Position numbers and translations under genes: made by a program
Assembly (NCBI RefSeq): GCF_000698595.1
Contig: NZ_JFHC01000024.1
Coordinates: 42,496 to 106,495, forward strand
DNA length: 64,000 nucleotides
From: Caballeronia glathei
Lineage (GTDB): Bacteria; Pseudomonadota; Gammaproteobacteria; Burkholderiales; Burkholderiaceae
Direction of reading: 5' to 3'
In this document: positions 26,488-34,640 of the stretch, piece by piece
How positions within the stretch are numbered: the first letter of the stretch is position 1
Layout of the letters: the number at the start of each line of letters is the position of its first letter
Notes under the pieces: model-generated
Database searches by the model: none
Seen by the model: the letters and a program-made list of their open reading frames with translations, nothing else
What the model was told of the DNA's origin: nothing

Positions 26488-27906
26488 ATGCACACCGGTA
26501 CCAGAGCGATGGAGAAAGCAGAACGGACTGCAACGAGAGCGGTGAGGAAGGACGTCCCCGCTTCTTTTGTCTCCCGCGCGACTCGAATCGGTGTCGGCCG
26601 GGCGTTGCGGGATAGTGTTCCCCGTGCCAGTCACGCCCGATGGACACCTTCCACCGATCACCGCGACCCCATCGACCTTCTCGAAAAATCGAACAAGAAC
26701 CGATTGCAGGAACTGGTTCCGATCCGGTATGGCCGCATGCTGCGCAGCCCGTTCACGTTCCTGCGCGGATCGGCGGCGCTGATGGCCTACGATCTCGCCA
26801 CCACGCCGAATACCGCTGTCACGGTGCAAGCCTGCGGGGACTGCCACCTGTTGAACTTCGGGTTGTTCGCCACCCCGGAGCGCAACCTCGTCTTCGATCT
26901 GAACGACTTTGATGAAACGCTGCCGGCCCCCTGGGAATGGGATCTCAAACGGCTTGCCGTAAGTTTCGTGATCGCCGGGAGAGACAGCAACCTGTCGGAC
27001 GTGGACGCGCGTGAGGCCGCTGTTGATTGCGTGCGGGCCTATCGCGAGAGTCTACGTAAGTATTCCAGGATGAATCCTCTGGAAGTCTGGTACGACCGGC
27101 TGGATATGGAAACGATCATTGCGATGGCTCCCGATGAAAAGGCACGAAAAATACGGGAGCAATATTCAAAAAAAGCCCGCGAGCGTGTGCTCGAAAACCT
27201 CTTTCCGAAGATTGCCGGTGCGGTGGCCGGCCGGCACCGCATAATCGATCAGCCCCCCATCATCTTCCATGTCGCTGCGCGGGATTTCGACGAACGGGTC
27301 AGGGAGGGTCTGGCCGATTATCGTGAGTCGCTTTCAGACGAGCGCCGCGTCCTTCTGGATCGCTATCGCCTGGAAGACTTTGCCCTGAAGGTGGTTGGCA
27401 TTGGCAGCGTCGGGACCCGCTGCTACATCGCGCTGTTATTCGACGAAATGAATCATCCCCTGATTCTCCAGTTCAAGGAGGCGGGTCGCTCGGTCCTCGA
27501 ACCCTACGCCGGAAAGAGCCGATACGATCTGCAGGGGCAGCGGGTCGTCATGGGGCAGCGGTTGATGCAGTCTTCCAGCGACATCTTCCTGGGATGGGCA
27601 CGCGGCCGGCGAGGCTATGACTTCTTCGTGCGACAGTTGCGGGACATGAAATTCTCCCTCCCCATCGAGGGAGCTTCAGCCGTGCAACTCAAGCGGTATG
27701 CCGAACTCTGCGGCTGGACCCTGGCCCGAGCCCATGCAAAATCAGGGGACGCCGCGACCATCAGTGGCTACCTGGGCAAGAGTGACACCTTCGATGAGGC
27801 GATCGGGGCGTTTTCCGTCGCGTACGCGGACCAGACGGAGCGGGACCACGCGGCTTTGGTGAAGGCGGTTCGCGACGGACGGGTGGAGGCGCTCGTCGAA
27901 GAATAG
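26488..27906 (+). CDS. DUF2252 family protein
   Basis: The 472-residue protein matches the DUF2252 family, which is distantly kinase-like: RYGRMLRSPFTFLRGSAALM (about 80-99), CGDCHLLNFGLF and FDLNDFDETLPAPWEWDLKRLA (about 115-155), VGSVGTRCYIALL and QGQRVVMGQRLMQSSSDIFLGW. The GDCHLxNFG and DFDE motifs resemble the catalytic loop and metal aspartate of aminoglycoside-phosphotransferase-type kinases. No substrate is known. There is no signal peptide, so it is cytosolic. GAGGAG precedes the ATG. It stands alone. Confidence 0.88.
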   Translation: MHTGTRAMEKAERTATRAVRKDVPASFVSRATRIGVGRALRDSVPRASHARWTPSTDHRDPIDLLEKSNKNRLQELVPIRYGRMLRSPFTFLRGSAALMAYDLATTPNTAVTVQACGDCHLLNFGLFATPERNLVFDLNDFDETLPAPWEWDLKRLAVSFVIAGRDSNLSDVDAREAAVDCVRAYRESLRKYSRMNPLEVWYDRLDMETIIAMAPDEKARKIREQYSKKARERVLENLFPKIAGAVAGRHRIIDQPPIIFHVAARDFDERVREGLADYRESLSDERRVLLDRYRLEDFALKVVGIGSVGTRCYIALLFDEMNHPLILQFKEAGRSVLEPYAGKSRYDLQGQRVVMGQRLMQSSSDIFLGWARGRRGYDFFVRQLRDMKFSLPIEGASAVQLKRYAELCGWTLARAHAKSGDAATISGYLGKSDTFDEAIGAFSVAYADQTERDHAALVKAVRDGRVEALVEE

Positions 27907-28097
27907 GTCCCGTGCAGCATGGATGCGGTCGGGCGCTTTCCCGTGGACACCGTTTCTTCGCGGCATCCCGGTCCCGACCGCACGCCGATGGTCTGACTCA
28001 AGCTCGTTCGGAGATCCCCGAGCGGGCATTGGCTGCGCCTGTGTAAAAACGCGCTGAACCCCTAAGCCGAATGGATTCATTCGGCTCGGGTGACCGG

Positions 28098-28230
28098 ATG
28101 AAGCGATCCGTGGAAGGCGAAGACCGCAAGCACGTGATGCCGCTTCCAGAATGCCTCGACGATTGGGTCGCAAAGGACACTCTGGTCAGGATCATCGCCA
28201 CGTTCGCTGAAGAACTCCAACTGGGCCCGC
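28098..28230 (+). pseudogene. IS1182-like transposase, N-terminal remnant
   Basis: About 44 codons read MKRSVEGEDRKHVMPLPECL then DDWVAKDTLVRIIATFAEEL, which matches the conserved N-terminus of IS1182-family transposases (usually MKRFxxGxDRTQxTLLPExLDDYVAEDNPVRVxDVFVDEL). Beyond about 28230 the match stops; the rest of the roughly 500-residue transposase and any terminal inverted repeats are absent. The remaining DNA from 27907 to 28405 contains nothing else I recognise. Confidence 0.6.
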
Positions 28231-28405
28231 AAGAACCTGCTCGGCCGACCTGTGGCGGTCCGTTTTCTGCGTGTCATTGGCGCGAAATGCGCCAGCAACT
28301 CCTTCTTCAAAGCACTACGTGCCGGATGGAGAGGCTGCGATAGATACCGTTTCTACCCGCGGATCTGCGCCACGCACCGCATGGAGGCTACCGCGCGCTA
28401 CCGCA

Positions 28406-29596
28406 TCAGCGGCCCGTGTTCGACGGCGCGGCGACCGCGCTGGCTGGCTGACGATCGGTCGCAATACGCTGCTGCGCCCATTCGGCGACGAACAGTCCCA
28501 CCGTGATGAAGGCCGCGCCGACGAGGCCGAGGGCATGACGGTCGAACCAGGTGATGGCCGCTCCACCGATGAGCCCGGACATCGACACGCCGGTATAGAT
28601 GGCGGCCGAGTTCAGTCCCAGCAGCAGCGGCGCAGCGGCGGGCGTGATGCTGATCAGGCGGTGCTGCTGAGGCACGAGCAGACCCCAGCCGCACAGACCC
28701 CAGACGATGAGCGCAGGCACGGCGGTCGCGAGCGAGGCCGAGGTCCAGGGCAACAGCACGAAGTCCAGCGCGACGAGGGCGATGGCCGCGTTGATGATGC
28801 GGCGGCTGCCGTAGCGGTCGGTCAGCCGGCCTGCGGCCAGGTTGCCGACCGTCGCGGCCACGCCCCAGAGCAGCAGCAGCGCGGCCAGCATGCGCGCGCT
28901 GCCGCCGGTGGCGCGGTCGAAGCTCGAGCCGATGAAGGTGTAGACCAGGAAGAGCCCCGAATACACCAGCCACGTGGTTAACAGTGTCAGCAGCACGCGC
29001 GCATCGCCGAGCGGCGCGAGGCGGCGCGCGAGGCTGACGGGCGGCGGCGTCGGGATGTGGGGCAGGCGCCAGGCCACACCCGCCGCGGCCAGCGTGCCGA
29101 CGGCGGCGACGAACCACATCGTCGCGCGCCAGTCCAGCCAGCCTCCGATGAAGGTGCCCAGCGGCGCGCCGAGCGCCGTGGCGCTGGACAGACCGGCGAC
29201 GATGATGGCGAGCGCCCGGCCCCGCTGCTCGGGCGGCACGAGCGACGCACCGCTGGCCGTCGCCGTCGGGCTGAACATGGCCGCGCCCAGCCCGGCCAGC
29301 ACGCGGCTCGCCAGCACGAGCTCGATGCCCGGTGCCAACGCGGTCACGACATTGCCGAGCACGAAAACCGCGAGGCCGGTGAGCAGCAGCCGTTTGCGCG
29401 GCCAGCGCGCGGCCGCCGCAGCGATGACCGGCGACAGCAGCGCATAACTCAGCGCGTAGAGCGTGACCATTTGCCCGGCCAGCGCGACGGACACGCCGAG
29501 CGAGGCGGATACCTGGGGCAGCACGCCGGCGACGACGAAGCTGTCGGTGCCAATTGCGAACATGCCGCTGGCCAGAACGAGGAGGCGTTTATCCAT
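28406..29596 (-). CDS. MFS drug/sugar efflux transporter, AraJ-like
   Basis: The 396-residue protein is a 12-helix major facilitator of the DHA1 group: GMFAIGTDSFVVAGVLPQVSA in helix 1, RWPRKRLLLTGL in the loop 2-3, and SRVLAGLGAAMFSPTATASG near helix 4. Such proteins export drugs, arabinose or other small molecules across the inner membrane. It is divergent from an HxlR regulator, and two 19-bp operators lie in the 119-bp gap, so it is very probably the regulated target. The start at 29596 gives MDKRLLVLASGM. Confidence 0.86.
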   Translation of the reverse strand: MDKRLLVLASGMFAIGTDSFVVAGVLPQVSASLGVSVALAGQMVTLYALSYALLSPVIAAAAARWPRKRLLLTGLAVFVLGNVVTALAPGIELVLASRVLAGLGAAMFSPTATASGASLVPPEQRGRALAIIVAGLSSATALGAPLGTFIGGWLDWRATMWFVAAVGTLAAAGVAWRLPHIPTPPPVSLARRLAPLGDARVLLTLLTTWLVYSGLFLVYTFIGSSFDRATGGSARMLAALLLLWGVAATVGNLAAGRLTDRYGSRRIINAAIALVALDFVLLPWTSASLATAVPALIVWGLCGWGLLVPQQHRLISITPAAAPLLLGLNSAAIYTGVSMSGLIGGAAITWFDRHALGLVGAAFITVGLFVAEWAQQRIATDRQPASAVAAPSNTGR

Positions 29597-29645
29597 GTAG
29601 AGATCCTTCACGGCACCAGGCCGCTTGCGGGTGCATCGGCCCGAT

Positions 29646-29696
29646 AAGTTGTTTGATGCAACTTACGATAGCCGATTAAGTTGCGTGACGCAACTT
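29646..29696. promoter_or_regulatory. Two 19-bp dyads, candidate HxlR operators
   Basis: AAGTTGCGTGACGCAACTT (29678-29696) is a perfect 8-bp-arm palindrome around TGA. A related copy, AAGTTGTTTGATGCAACTT, lies at 29646-29664. They are 32 bp apart, three helical turns, in the MFS-HxlR gap. A TAAAAT -10-like element follows at 29703. Confidence 0.7.
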
Positions 29697-29715
29697 TCTT
29701 GACTAAAATGCCCGC

Positions 29716-30213
29716 ATGCACCGTAAAACTTTTGACGGCATGAACTGCTCGATTGCACGCGCGCTCGACGAGGTCGGCGAGTGGTGGAGCCTGCTCGTCG
29801 TGCGCGAGTGCACGCTGGGTACGACGCGCTTCGACGATTTCCAGCGTCGCCTGGGCATCGCGCGCAACGTGCTGACCGCGCGGTTGAACCGCCTTGTCGA
29901 GCATGGCGTGCTGGTCAAGGTGCTGGCCGAGGGCAGCGAGAGGCGCAGCGAATACCGGCTGACGGAAAAGGGCGAAGCGCTCTATCCGGCGCTCGTCGCG
30001 CTGATGCAATGGGGCGACAAATGGTGCGGGCACGAAGCGCCGCTACGGGTTGTCGAGCGCAGCAGCGGCTTGCCCGTCGAACCCGTAAGCCTGCGCGTGG
30101 GTGAGCGCACGCTTGGGCTGCGCGACGTGCGTCTCGAACCGGGCCAGGGCGCGACGGAAACGACGGTCGATACCCTCAAGGCCCGCAACAGAGCCATCCT
30201 CGGGGTGGATTGA
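29716..30213 (+). CDS. HxlR-family transcriptional regulator
   Basis: The 165-residue protein has the HxlR winged HTH: CSIARALDEVGEWWSLLVVRECTLG (about 11-35) and FDDFQRRLGIARNVLTARLNRLVEHGVL (about 40-67), then a longer C-terminal tail than usual (HxlR proteins are about 110-150 residues). Members often sense electrophiles or aldehydes. Divergence from the MFS exporter with two dyads between suggests it represses that gene and itself. Confidence 0.88.
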   Translation: MHRKTFDGMNCSIARALDEVGEWWSLLVVRECTLGTTRFDDFQRRLGIARNVLTARLNRLVEHGVLVKVLAEGSERRSEYRLTEKGEALYPALVALMQWGDKWCGHEAPLRVVERSSGLPVEPVSLRVGERTLGLRDVRLEPGQGATETTVDTLKARNRAILGVD

Positions 30214-30343
30214 GCCACCGTCTTGCCGATGAGGCCGGATGGCGCGAACGCCGATGCGTTTCTCCCAGCCAGCCGGGCCCGGCGTGTGCGGCAGGCGGTA
30301 CCCTCCGCTGACGTTTCGCGGGAACAGCCGATATGCTCGATCG

Positions 30344-31243
30344 TTAAGCGTCAGACGGGCCGAAAATCGTCGTGAACCGCTGACTCAGGAACGTCACGAA
30401 CGTGCGGATCGTCACCGAACTCTGCCGATGATGCGGATACACGGCATACAGCGTAAGCGGCGGCGGCACGTGGGGCTCCAGAACGGACACGAGCGCTCCC
30501 CGCTGCAAGGCGTCGTGAACGATGAATTCCGGCAGCAGCGCAATGCCCAGTCCCGCGACTGCCGCATCGCGGATCACTTCTCCGTTGTTCGCCCGCAGTG
30601 GACCGCGCACATTGAACGTCTTGGGCACGCCATCCACGATGAACTCCCAACCCGCGCGCGCTTCCTCCCCGTACAAGAGGCACGCATGCCGCTGCAGATC
30701 GGCCGGCTCCGCGGGTGCGCCCCGCCTGCGCCTGTAGCCCGGACTGCAGCATGCGACCATGCGAAACACCGCCAGCCGGTGCGCAATCAGCGTGGAATCG
30801 GCCAGCGTGCCGATGCGCAGTGCCATGTCGAAGCCCTCGCCAACGATATCCACCCAGCGGTCGCTCAGTTCCACGTCGAAGTGGACATCGGGATTCACCT
30901 GCACGAAACCCGCCACGAGCGGCGACAGATGAACCATGCCGAACGACATCGGCGCGCTCACTTTCAGCAGGCCGCGCGGCTCGGCACGTCTTGACGACAT
31001 CGCCTGCTCGGCGTCGGCGACCTCGCCCAATATGCGCCGCGCGCGTTCGCATAGCTCGTAGCCGAGATCCGTGACCGCAAGCTTTCTCGTGTTGCGCACC
31101 AGGAGACGCACGCCGAGCGAGGCCTCGAGCGCCATCACGCGTCGGCTCACGAACTGCTTCGACAGTTGCAGCTTGTTGGCCGCCGCCGTGAAGTTGCCTG
31201 CCTCCACGGTCGCGACGAAGATCCGCATATCGTCCAGTTGCAC
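30344..31243 (-). CDS. LysR-type regulator, CrgA group
   Basis: The 299-residue protein has a LysR HTH (about 1-60, GNFTAAANKLQLSKQFVSRRVMALEASLGVRLLVRNTR) and an effector domain of the CrgA type (VELSDRWVDIVGEGFDMALRIG). It starts at a GTG (31243), with an ATG 15 nt inside. It is divergent from the pirin gene with a 136-bp gap holding a short dyad, so it probably controls the pirin-wrbA-doxX genes. Confidence 0.87.
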   Translation of the reverse strand: MQLDDMRIFVATVEAGNFTAAANKLQLSKQFVSRRVMALEASLGVRLLVRNTRKLAVTDLGYELCERARRILGEVADAEQAMSSRRAEPRGLLKVSAPMSFGMVHLSPLVAGFVQVNPDVHFDVELSDRWVDIVGEGFDMALRIGTLADSTLIAHRLAVFRMVACCSPGYRRRRGAPAEPADLQRHACLLYGEEARAGWEFIVDGVPKTFNVRGPLRANNGEVIRDAAVAGLGIALLPEFIVHDALQRGALVSVLEPHVPPPLTLYAVYPHHRQSSVTIRTFVTFLSQRFTTIFGPSDA

Positions 31244-31281
31244 GATTGTCCACCTATATGTGACAGTGATTCCTGTTTTGT

Positions 31282-31297
31282 AGCGATTATAGTCGCT
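31282..31297. promoter_or_regulatory. Dyad between LysR and pirin genes
   Basis: AGCGA and TCGCT flank a TTATAG core in a 16-bp near-palindrome that sits in the divergent gap. It is a candidate LysR binding site. Confidence 0.35.
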
Positions 31298-31379
31298 TGA
31301 GTTGACCTACACTTGGCATCAATGAAGCGGGGAAGTGACGGAGTCCTTCTGCCGCCCGATCGATTCCAGGGAGATCACC

Positions 31380-32105
31380 ATGCTCGAAATCACACCCGCA
31401 AGCCAACGCGGCCGTGCCGAACACGGCTGGCTCAGTTCGCGTCATACGTTCTCGTTCGCGAATTACTTCGACCCGAAGCAAGTCGGCTTTTCCGACCTGC
31501 TGGTGATCAATGACGACCGTGTGGCGCCGGGCCGCGGTTTCGGCAAGCATCCGCACCGCGACATGGAAATCTTTTCTTATGTGCTCGAAGGCGCGCTGGA
31601 GCATCAGGATTCGATGGGCACGGGCTCCGTCATCCGTCCCGGCGACGTTCAGCTGATGAGCGCCGGCACCGGTGTCGCGCATAGCGAGTACAACCATTCG
31701 CGTGTCGATCCCGTGCACTTCCTGCAAATCTGGATCGGGCCTTCGCTGAAGGGCACATCGCCGCGCTATCAGCAAATGCACATTGGCGCCGAAGAAAAGC
31801 GCGGCACGCTGCGCCTCCTGCTTTCGCCCGACGGCGCGCACGAGTCGCTCGTCCTTCAGCAGGACGCACGCGTGTATGCCGGCCTGTTCGACGGAAGCGA
31901 AAGCGCACGTCTTGAGGTGGACAGCGGCCGGCACGCCTACGTGCATGTTGCGCGCGGCGACGTTACCGTGAACGGCATCCGGCTCGGCGAAGGCGACGGC
32001 ACAAGGGTGCGCGGCGAAGAGGCCCTCACGTTCGCAGACGGTCACGATGCGGAAGTGCTGGTCTTCGATCTGCGCGGCAACGAAGTGTCGAGCGAATGGG
32101 CCTGA
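31380..32105 (+). CDS. Pirin family protein (YhhW-like quercetinase group)
   Basis: The 241-residue bicupin matches pirins: SSRHTFSFANYFDPKQVGFSDLLVINDDRV (about 19-48), then the metal-binding cupin HPHRDMEIFSYVLEGALEHQDS, and GVAHSEYNHS. The two His and Glu ligands of the first cupin (HPHRDMEI and H of EHQDS) are present. E. coli YhhW oxidises quercetin in vitro; the physiological role is unclear, often linked with redox stress. AGGGAG at 31368-31373 sets the ATG at 31380. WrbA and DoxX genes follow on the same strand. Confidence 0.9.
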   Translation: MLEITPASQRGRAEHGWLSSRHTFSFANYFDPKQVGFSDLLVINDDRVAPGRGFGKHPHRDMEIFSYVLEGALEHQDSMGTGSVIRPGDVQLMSAGTGVAHSEYNHSRVDPVHFLQIWIGPSLKGTSPRYQQMHIGAEEKRGTLRLLLSPDGAHESLVLQQDARVYAGLFDGSESARLEVDSGRHAYVHVARGDVTVNGIRLGEGDGTRVRGEEALTFADGHDAEVLVFDLRGNEVSSEWA

Positions 32106-32184
32106 GTAACGGCCCGGGCCACTGATAGGCAGTTTCAAATTCGCCCCGACTCGACGAGCGGGGCTCAACCAGCAGGAGGAAGAG

Positions 32185-32787
32185 ATGGCGAAGGTACTGG
32201 TCTTGTATTACTCGATGTACGGACACATCGAAACGATGGCCAACGCGGTGGCCGATGGCGCTCGCGGCGTGGCCGGCACGGAGGTGACGCTCAAGCGGGT
32301 GCCTGAAACGATTCCTGACGAGCAGGCCAAAGCATACGGCGTCAAGCTAAGCCAGCCAGCGGACGTCGCCACGCCGGACGAACTCGGGGAGTATGACGCG
32401 ATCATCTTCGGAACGCCCACGCGATTCGGCAACATGGCGGGCCAGATGCGCACCTTTCTCGACCAGACCGGCGGCCTATGGATGAAAGGCGCTCTCGTCG
32501 GCAAGATCGGCAGCGTGTTTGCGTCGACGGGCACGCAGCACGGCGGACAGGAAACCACGATCACCTCGTTTCATTCGACGCTCCTGCACCAGGGCATGGT
32601 GATCGTGGGCGTGCCGTACGCGTGCAGCGGGCTGACCAACATGAACGAAATCACGGGCGGCACGCCTTATGGCGCCACCACGCTCGCGGGCGCGGACGGC
32701 AGCCGGCAACCGTCGGCTAACGAACTCGATATCGCCCGGTATCAAGGCAAGCACGTCGCCGAACTGGCGGCGCGGCTCTTCCGTTGA
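32185..32787 (+). CDS. wrbA: NAD(P)H:quinone oxidoreductase, WrbA type IV
   Basis: This 200-residue flavodoxin-fold protein reduces quinones by two electrons with NAD(P)H and FMN, avoiding semiquinone radicals. The FMN phosphate loop [14 protein letters not shown] is at about 9-22, [25 protein letters not shown] at about 75-99, and [14 protein letters not shown] follows, all typical of WrbA. AGGAGGAAGAG precedes the ATG. It is 79 bp after the pirin gene and 100 bp before a DoxX gene, a common redox-stress grouping. Confidence 0.95.
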   Translation: MAKVLVLYYSMYGHIETMANAVADGARGVAGTEVTLKRVPETIPDEQAKAYGVKLSQPADVATPDELGEYDAIIFGTPTRFGNMAGQMRTFLDQTGGLWMKGALVGKIGSVFASTGTQHGGQETTITSFHSTLLHQGMVIVGVPYACSGLTNMNEITGGTPYGATTLAGADGSRQPSANELDIARYQGKHVAELAARLFR

Positions 32788-32898
32788 GCGCTGCATAATC
32801 CAGAGGAAGATGCCGGGTGCGTCTGCGCGACGAAAGAAGCGCGCCTCGCCGCAGGCATCTCACACGACTCCACGATCGAACATCCGGTGAAAACGACC

Positions 32899-33312
32899 AT
32901 GCGATACATCTCTCTCGAGCAGCGCAAAGACGAACTCCTGCTGGTAGCCCGCGTGCTGCTGATGGTTCTGTTTGTCTATTTCGGCTGGCAAAAGCTGACC
33001 GGCTTCTCCGGTACGGTCGCCTATATGACATCAACAGGGGCGCCTGCGCCGACGCTCTCCGCAATCATCGCTGTCGTGATGGAGTTCGGCGTGGGCGTTG
33101 CGATCGTCGTGGGTTTTTACACCCGTCCGCTCGCGCTGCTGCTTGCGCTCTATACCCTCGGCACGGCATTGATCGGCCATCACTTCTGGACCATGACGGG
33201 CATGGAGCAGTACGCGAACATGATCAACTTCTACAAGAACATCAGCATCATCGGCGGCCTGCTTCTTCTGTGCGCGACAGGTCCCGGGAAATACTCGTTC
33301 GACAGGAAATAG
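32899..33312 (+). CDS. DoxX family membrane protein
   Basis: The 137-residue protein has four predicted membrane helices and the DoxX pattern LLMVLFVYFGWQKLTGF, with GVAIVVGFYTRPLALLLALYTLGTALIGHHFW. DoxX-like proteins take part in membrane redox or detoxification complexes, mostly uncharacterised. A GTG 12 nt upstream (32887) is an alternative start. It ends the pirin-wrbA-doxX group. Confidence 0.85.
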   Translation: MRYISLEQRKDELLLVARVLLMVLFVYFGWQKLTGFSGTVAYMTSTGAPAPTLSAIIAVVMEFGVGVAIVVGFYTRPLALLLALYTLGTALIGHHFWTMTGMEQYANMINFYKNISIIGGLLLLCATGPGKYSFDRK

Positions 33313-33545
33313 TGGTGTAGCGCGGGCATGCAGACGATGCGCGACTCGGCCTGACCCAGGTGCGATTCGTGCATCGATCTCATGCTCTCCTGTTGGCGGA
33401 GGCATCATTCAACAGCGGTTGTTCATTCCGCCAGTTCAACGCAAGACCGCGTTTGGCTCTCACCGTATCCAAACGCCTCGATCCGCTAACGCAACGACAT
33501 TCGGCACCGTCCACTCGCGCGCAACGCATGTCGTGGATTGCACGG

Positions 33546-34421
33546 TCAATCGTCCTTGTGATCGGCGATCCACTCAGTAAAGCGCGAGACCTTTTCCAGA
33601 TGCGCGACGCAGTCGGGATAGACGAAATAGTATTTCTGCCCCGTCGTCATCACGATATCGAACGGCGTCGTCAGACGCCTTGCCGCCAGATCCTCGCTGG
33701 CGAGCACGGCGTCACCCATGGCAACGCCAAAACCCTGCGCAGCCGCATTCACCGCCAGGTCGAGCGATTCGAAGCTTTGTCCGAGGCTTGCATCCACCCC
33801 CTCGACGCTGGCGTAGTCCAGCCACATTCGCCAGTCACGATGATCGCGTGTCGGATGAAGCAGCGTGTGCCGTGCGAGGTCGGACGCGGACGACAGCGGC
33901 ACGGTGCTCAATAGCTCCGGCGCGCACAGAGGGGTCAGGCGCTCTTCGAACAACGGGATCGAATGGACGTCCGCGCCGGGCGATTGGCCGTAGATGATCG
34001 CGGCATCGAACGGTTCACTCTGGAAGTCGACGCTGTGATCCCATGTCGTCGTGATCTGCAACTGCACATCGGTGCATTCGGCCTGAAAGCGCATGATCTT
34101 CGGCACGATCCAGCGCATCACGCACGTGGGCACCTTGAGCGCGAGATCGGTACGCGTGCGCGTGAGCCGGCGTGATACTTCCTCGATACGTGCAAAGCAC
34201 TCCTTTACCGTCGGCAGCAGCGATTCGCCTTCGACCGTCAGCCTGAGTCCCTTCGCGAGACGCGTGAAGAGAGCGAAGCCGTAATACTCCTCGAGTGACT
34301 GGATCTGGCGGCTGACGGCGCCCTGCGTGATGCAGAGCTGCTCCGCCGCACGCGTGAAACTGCGATGGCGAGCGACGACCTCGAATGTCTGCAATGCATT
34401 GAGCGGGGGTAAACGGTGCAT
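33546..34421 (-). CDS. LysR-type regulator, GcvA-like
   Basis: The 291-residue protein has the GcvA-group N-terminus RLPPLNALQTFEVVARHRSF and an HTH up to about residue 62 (AAEQLCITQGAVSRQIQSLEE). The effector domain contains TTWDHSVDFQSEPFDAAIIYG and the C-terminal FYVYP-like segment YYFVYPDC. GcvA-type proteins often control amino-acid catabolic genes. It is divergent from the AruI-like decarboxylase cluster, so it is the likely regulator. Three CATGC copies lie in the divergent region (34478, 34491, 34500), of uncertain meaning. Confidence 0.87.
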   Translation of the reverse strand: MHRLPPLNALQTFEVVARHRSFTRAAEQLCITQGAVSRQIQSLEEYYGFALFTRLAKGLRLTVEGESLLPTVKECFARIEEVSRRLTRTRTDLALKVPTCVMRWIVPKIMRFQAECTDVQLQITTTWDHSVDFQSEPFDAAIIYGQSPGADVHSIPLFEERLTPLCAPELLSTVPLSSASDLARHTLLHPTRDHRDWRMWLDYASVEGVDASLGQSFESLDLAVNAAAQGFGVAMGDAVLASEDLAARRLTTPFDIVMTTGQKYYFVYPDCVAHLEKVSRFTEWIADHKDD

Positions 34422-34640
34422 CGGACAACTGTACCGTGGCCGCCGCGCGGGCGCGATGAGTACTTCTCCCGAGTCCGGCCATGCGCGCAAGTCATGCGGT
34501 TCATGCAAAAAGATCGATTGCCCGGCCGTCGTCCGATCGCAAGAATGCGTCCACAGGTAATGCAAAGCGAGCCGCGACATGGTTCGTTCGCCATCGAGCG
34601 CTGATGCTCGCGGGAACGAGCGTGGACGGCTGGAACGCAG

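Noticed and set aside
28231..28405. Further coding after the IS1182-like fragment
   Set aside because: None of the frames continues the transposase alignment and no terminal repeats are seen.
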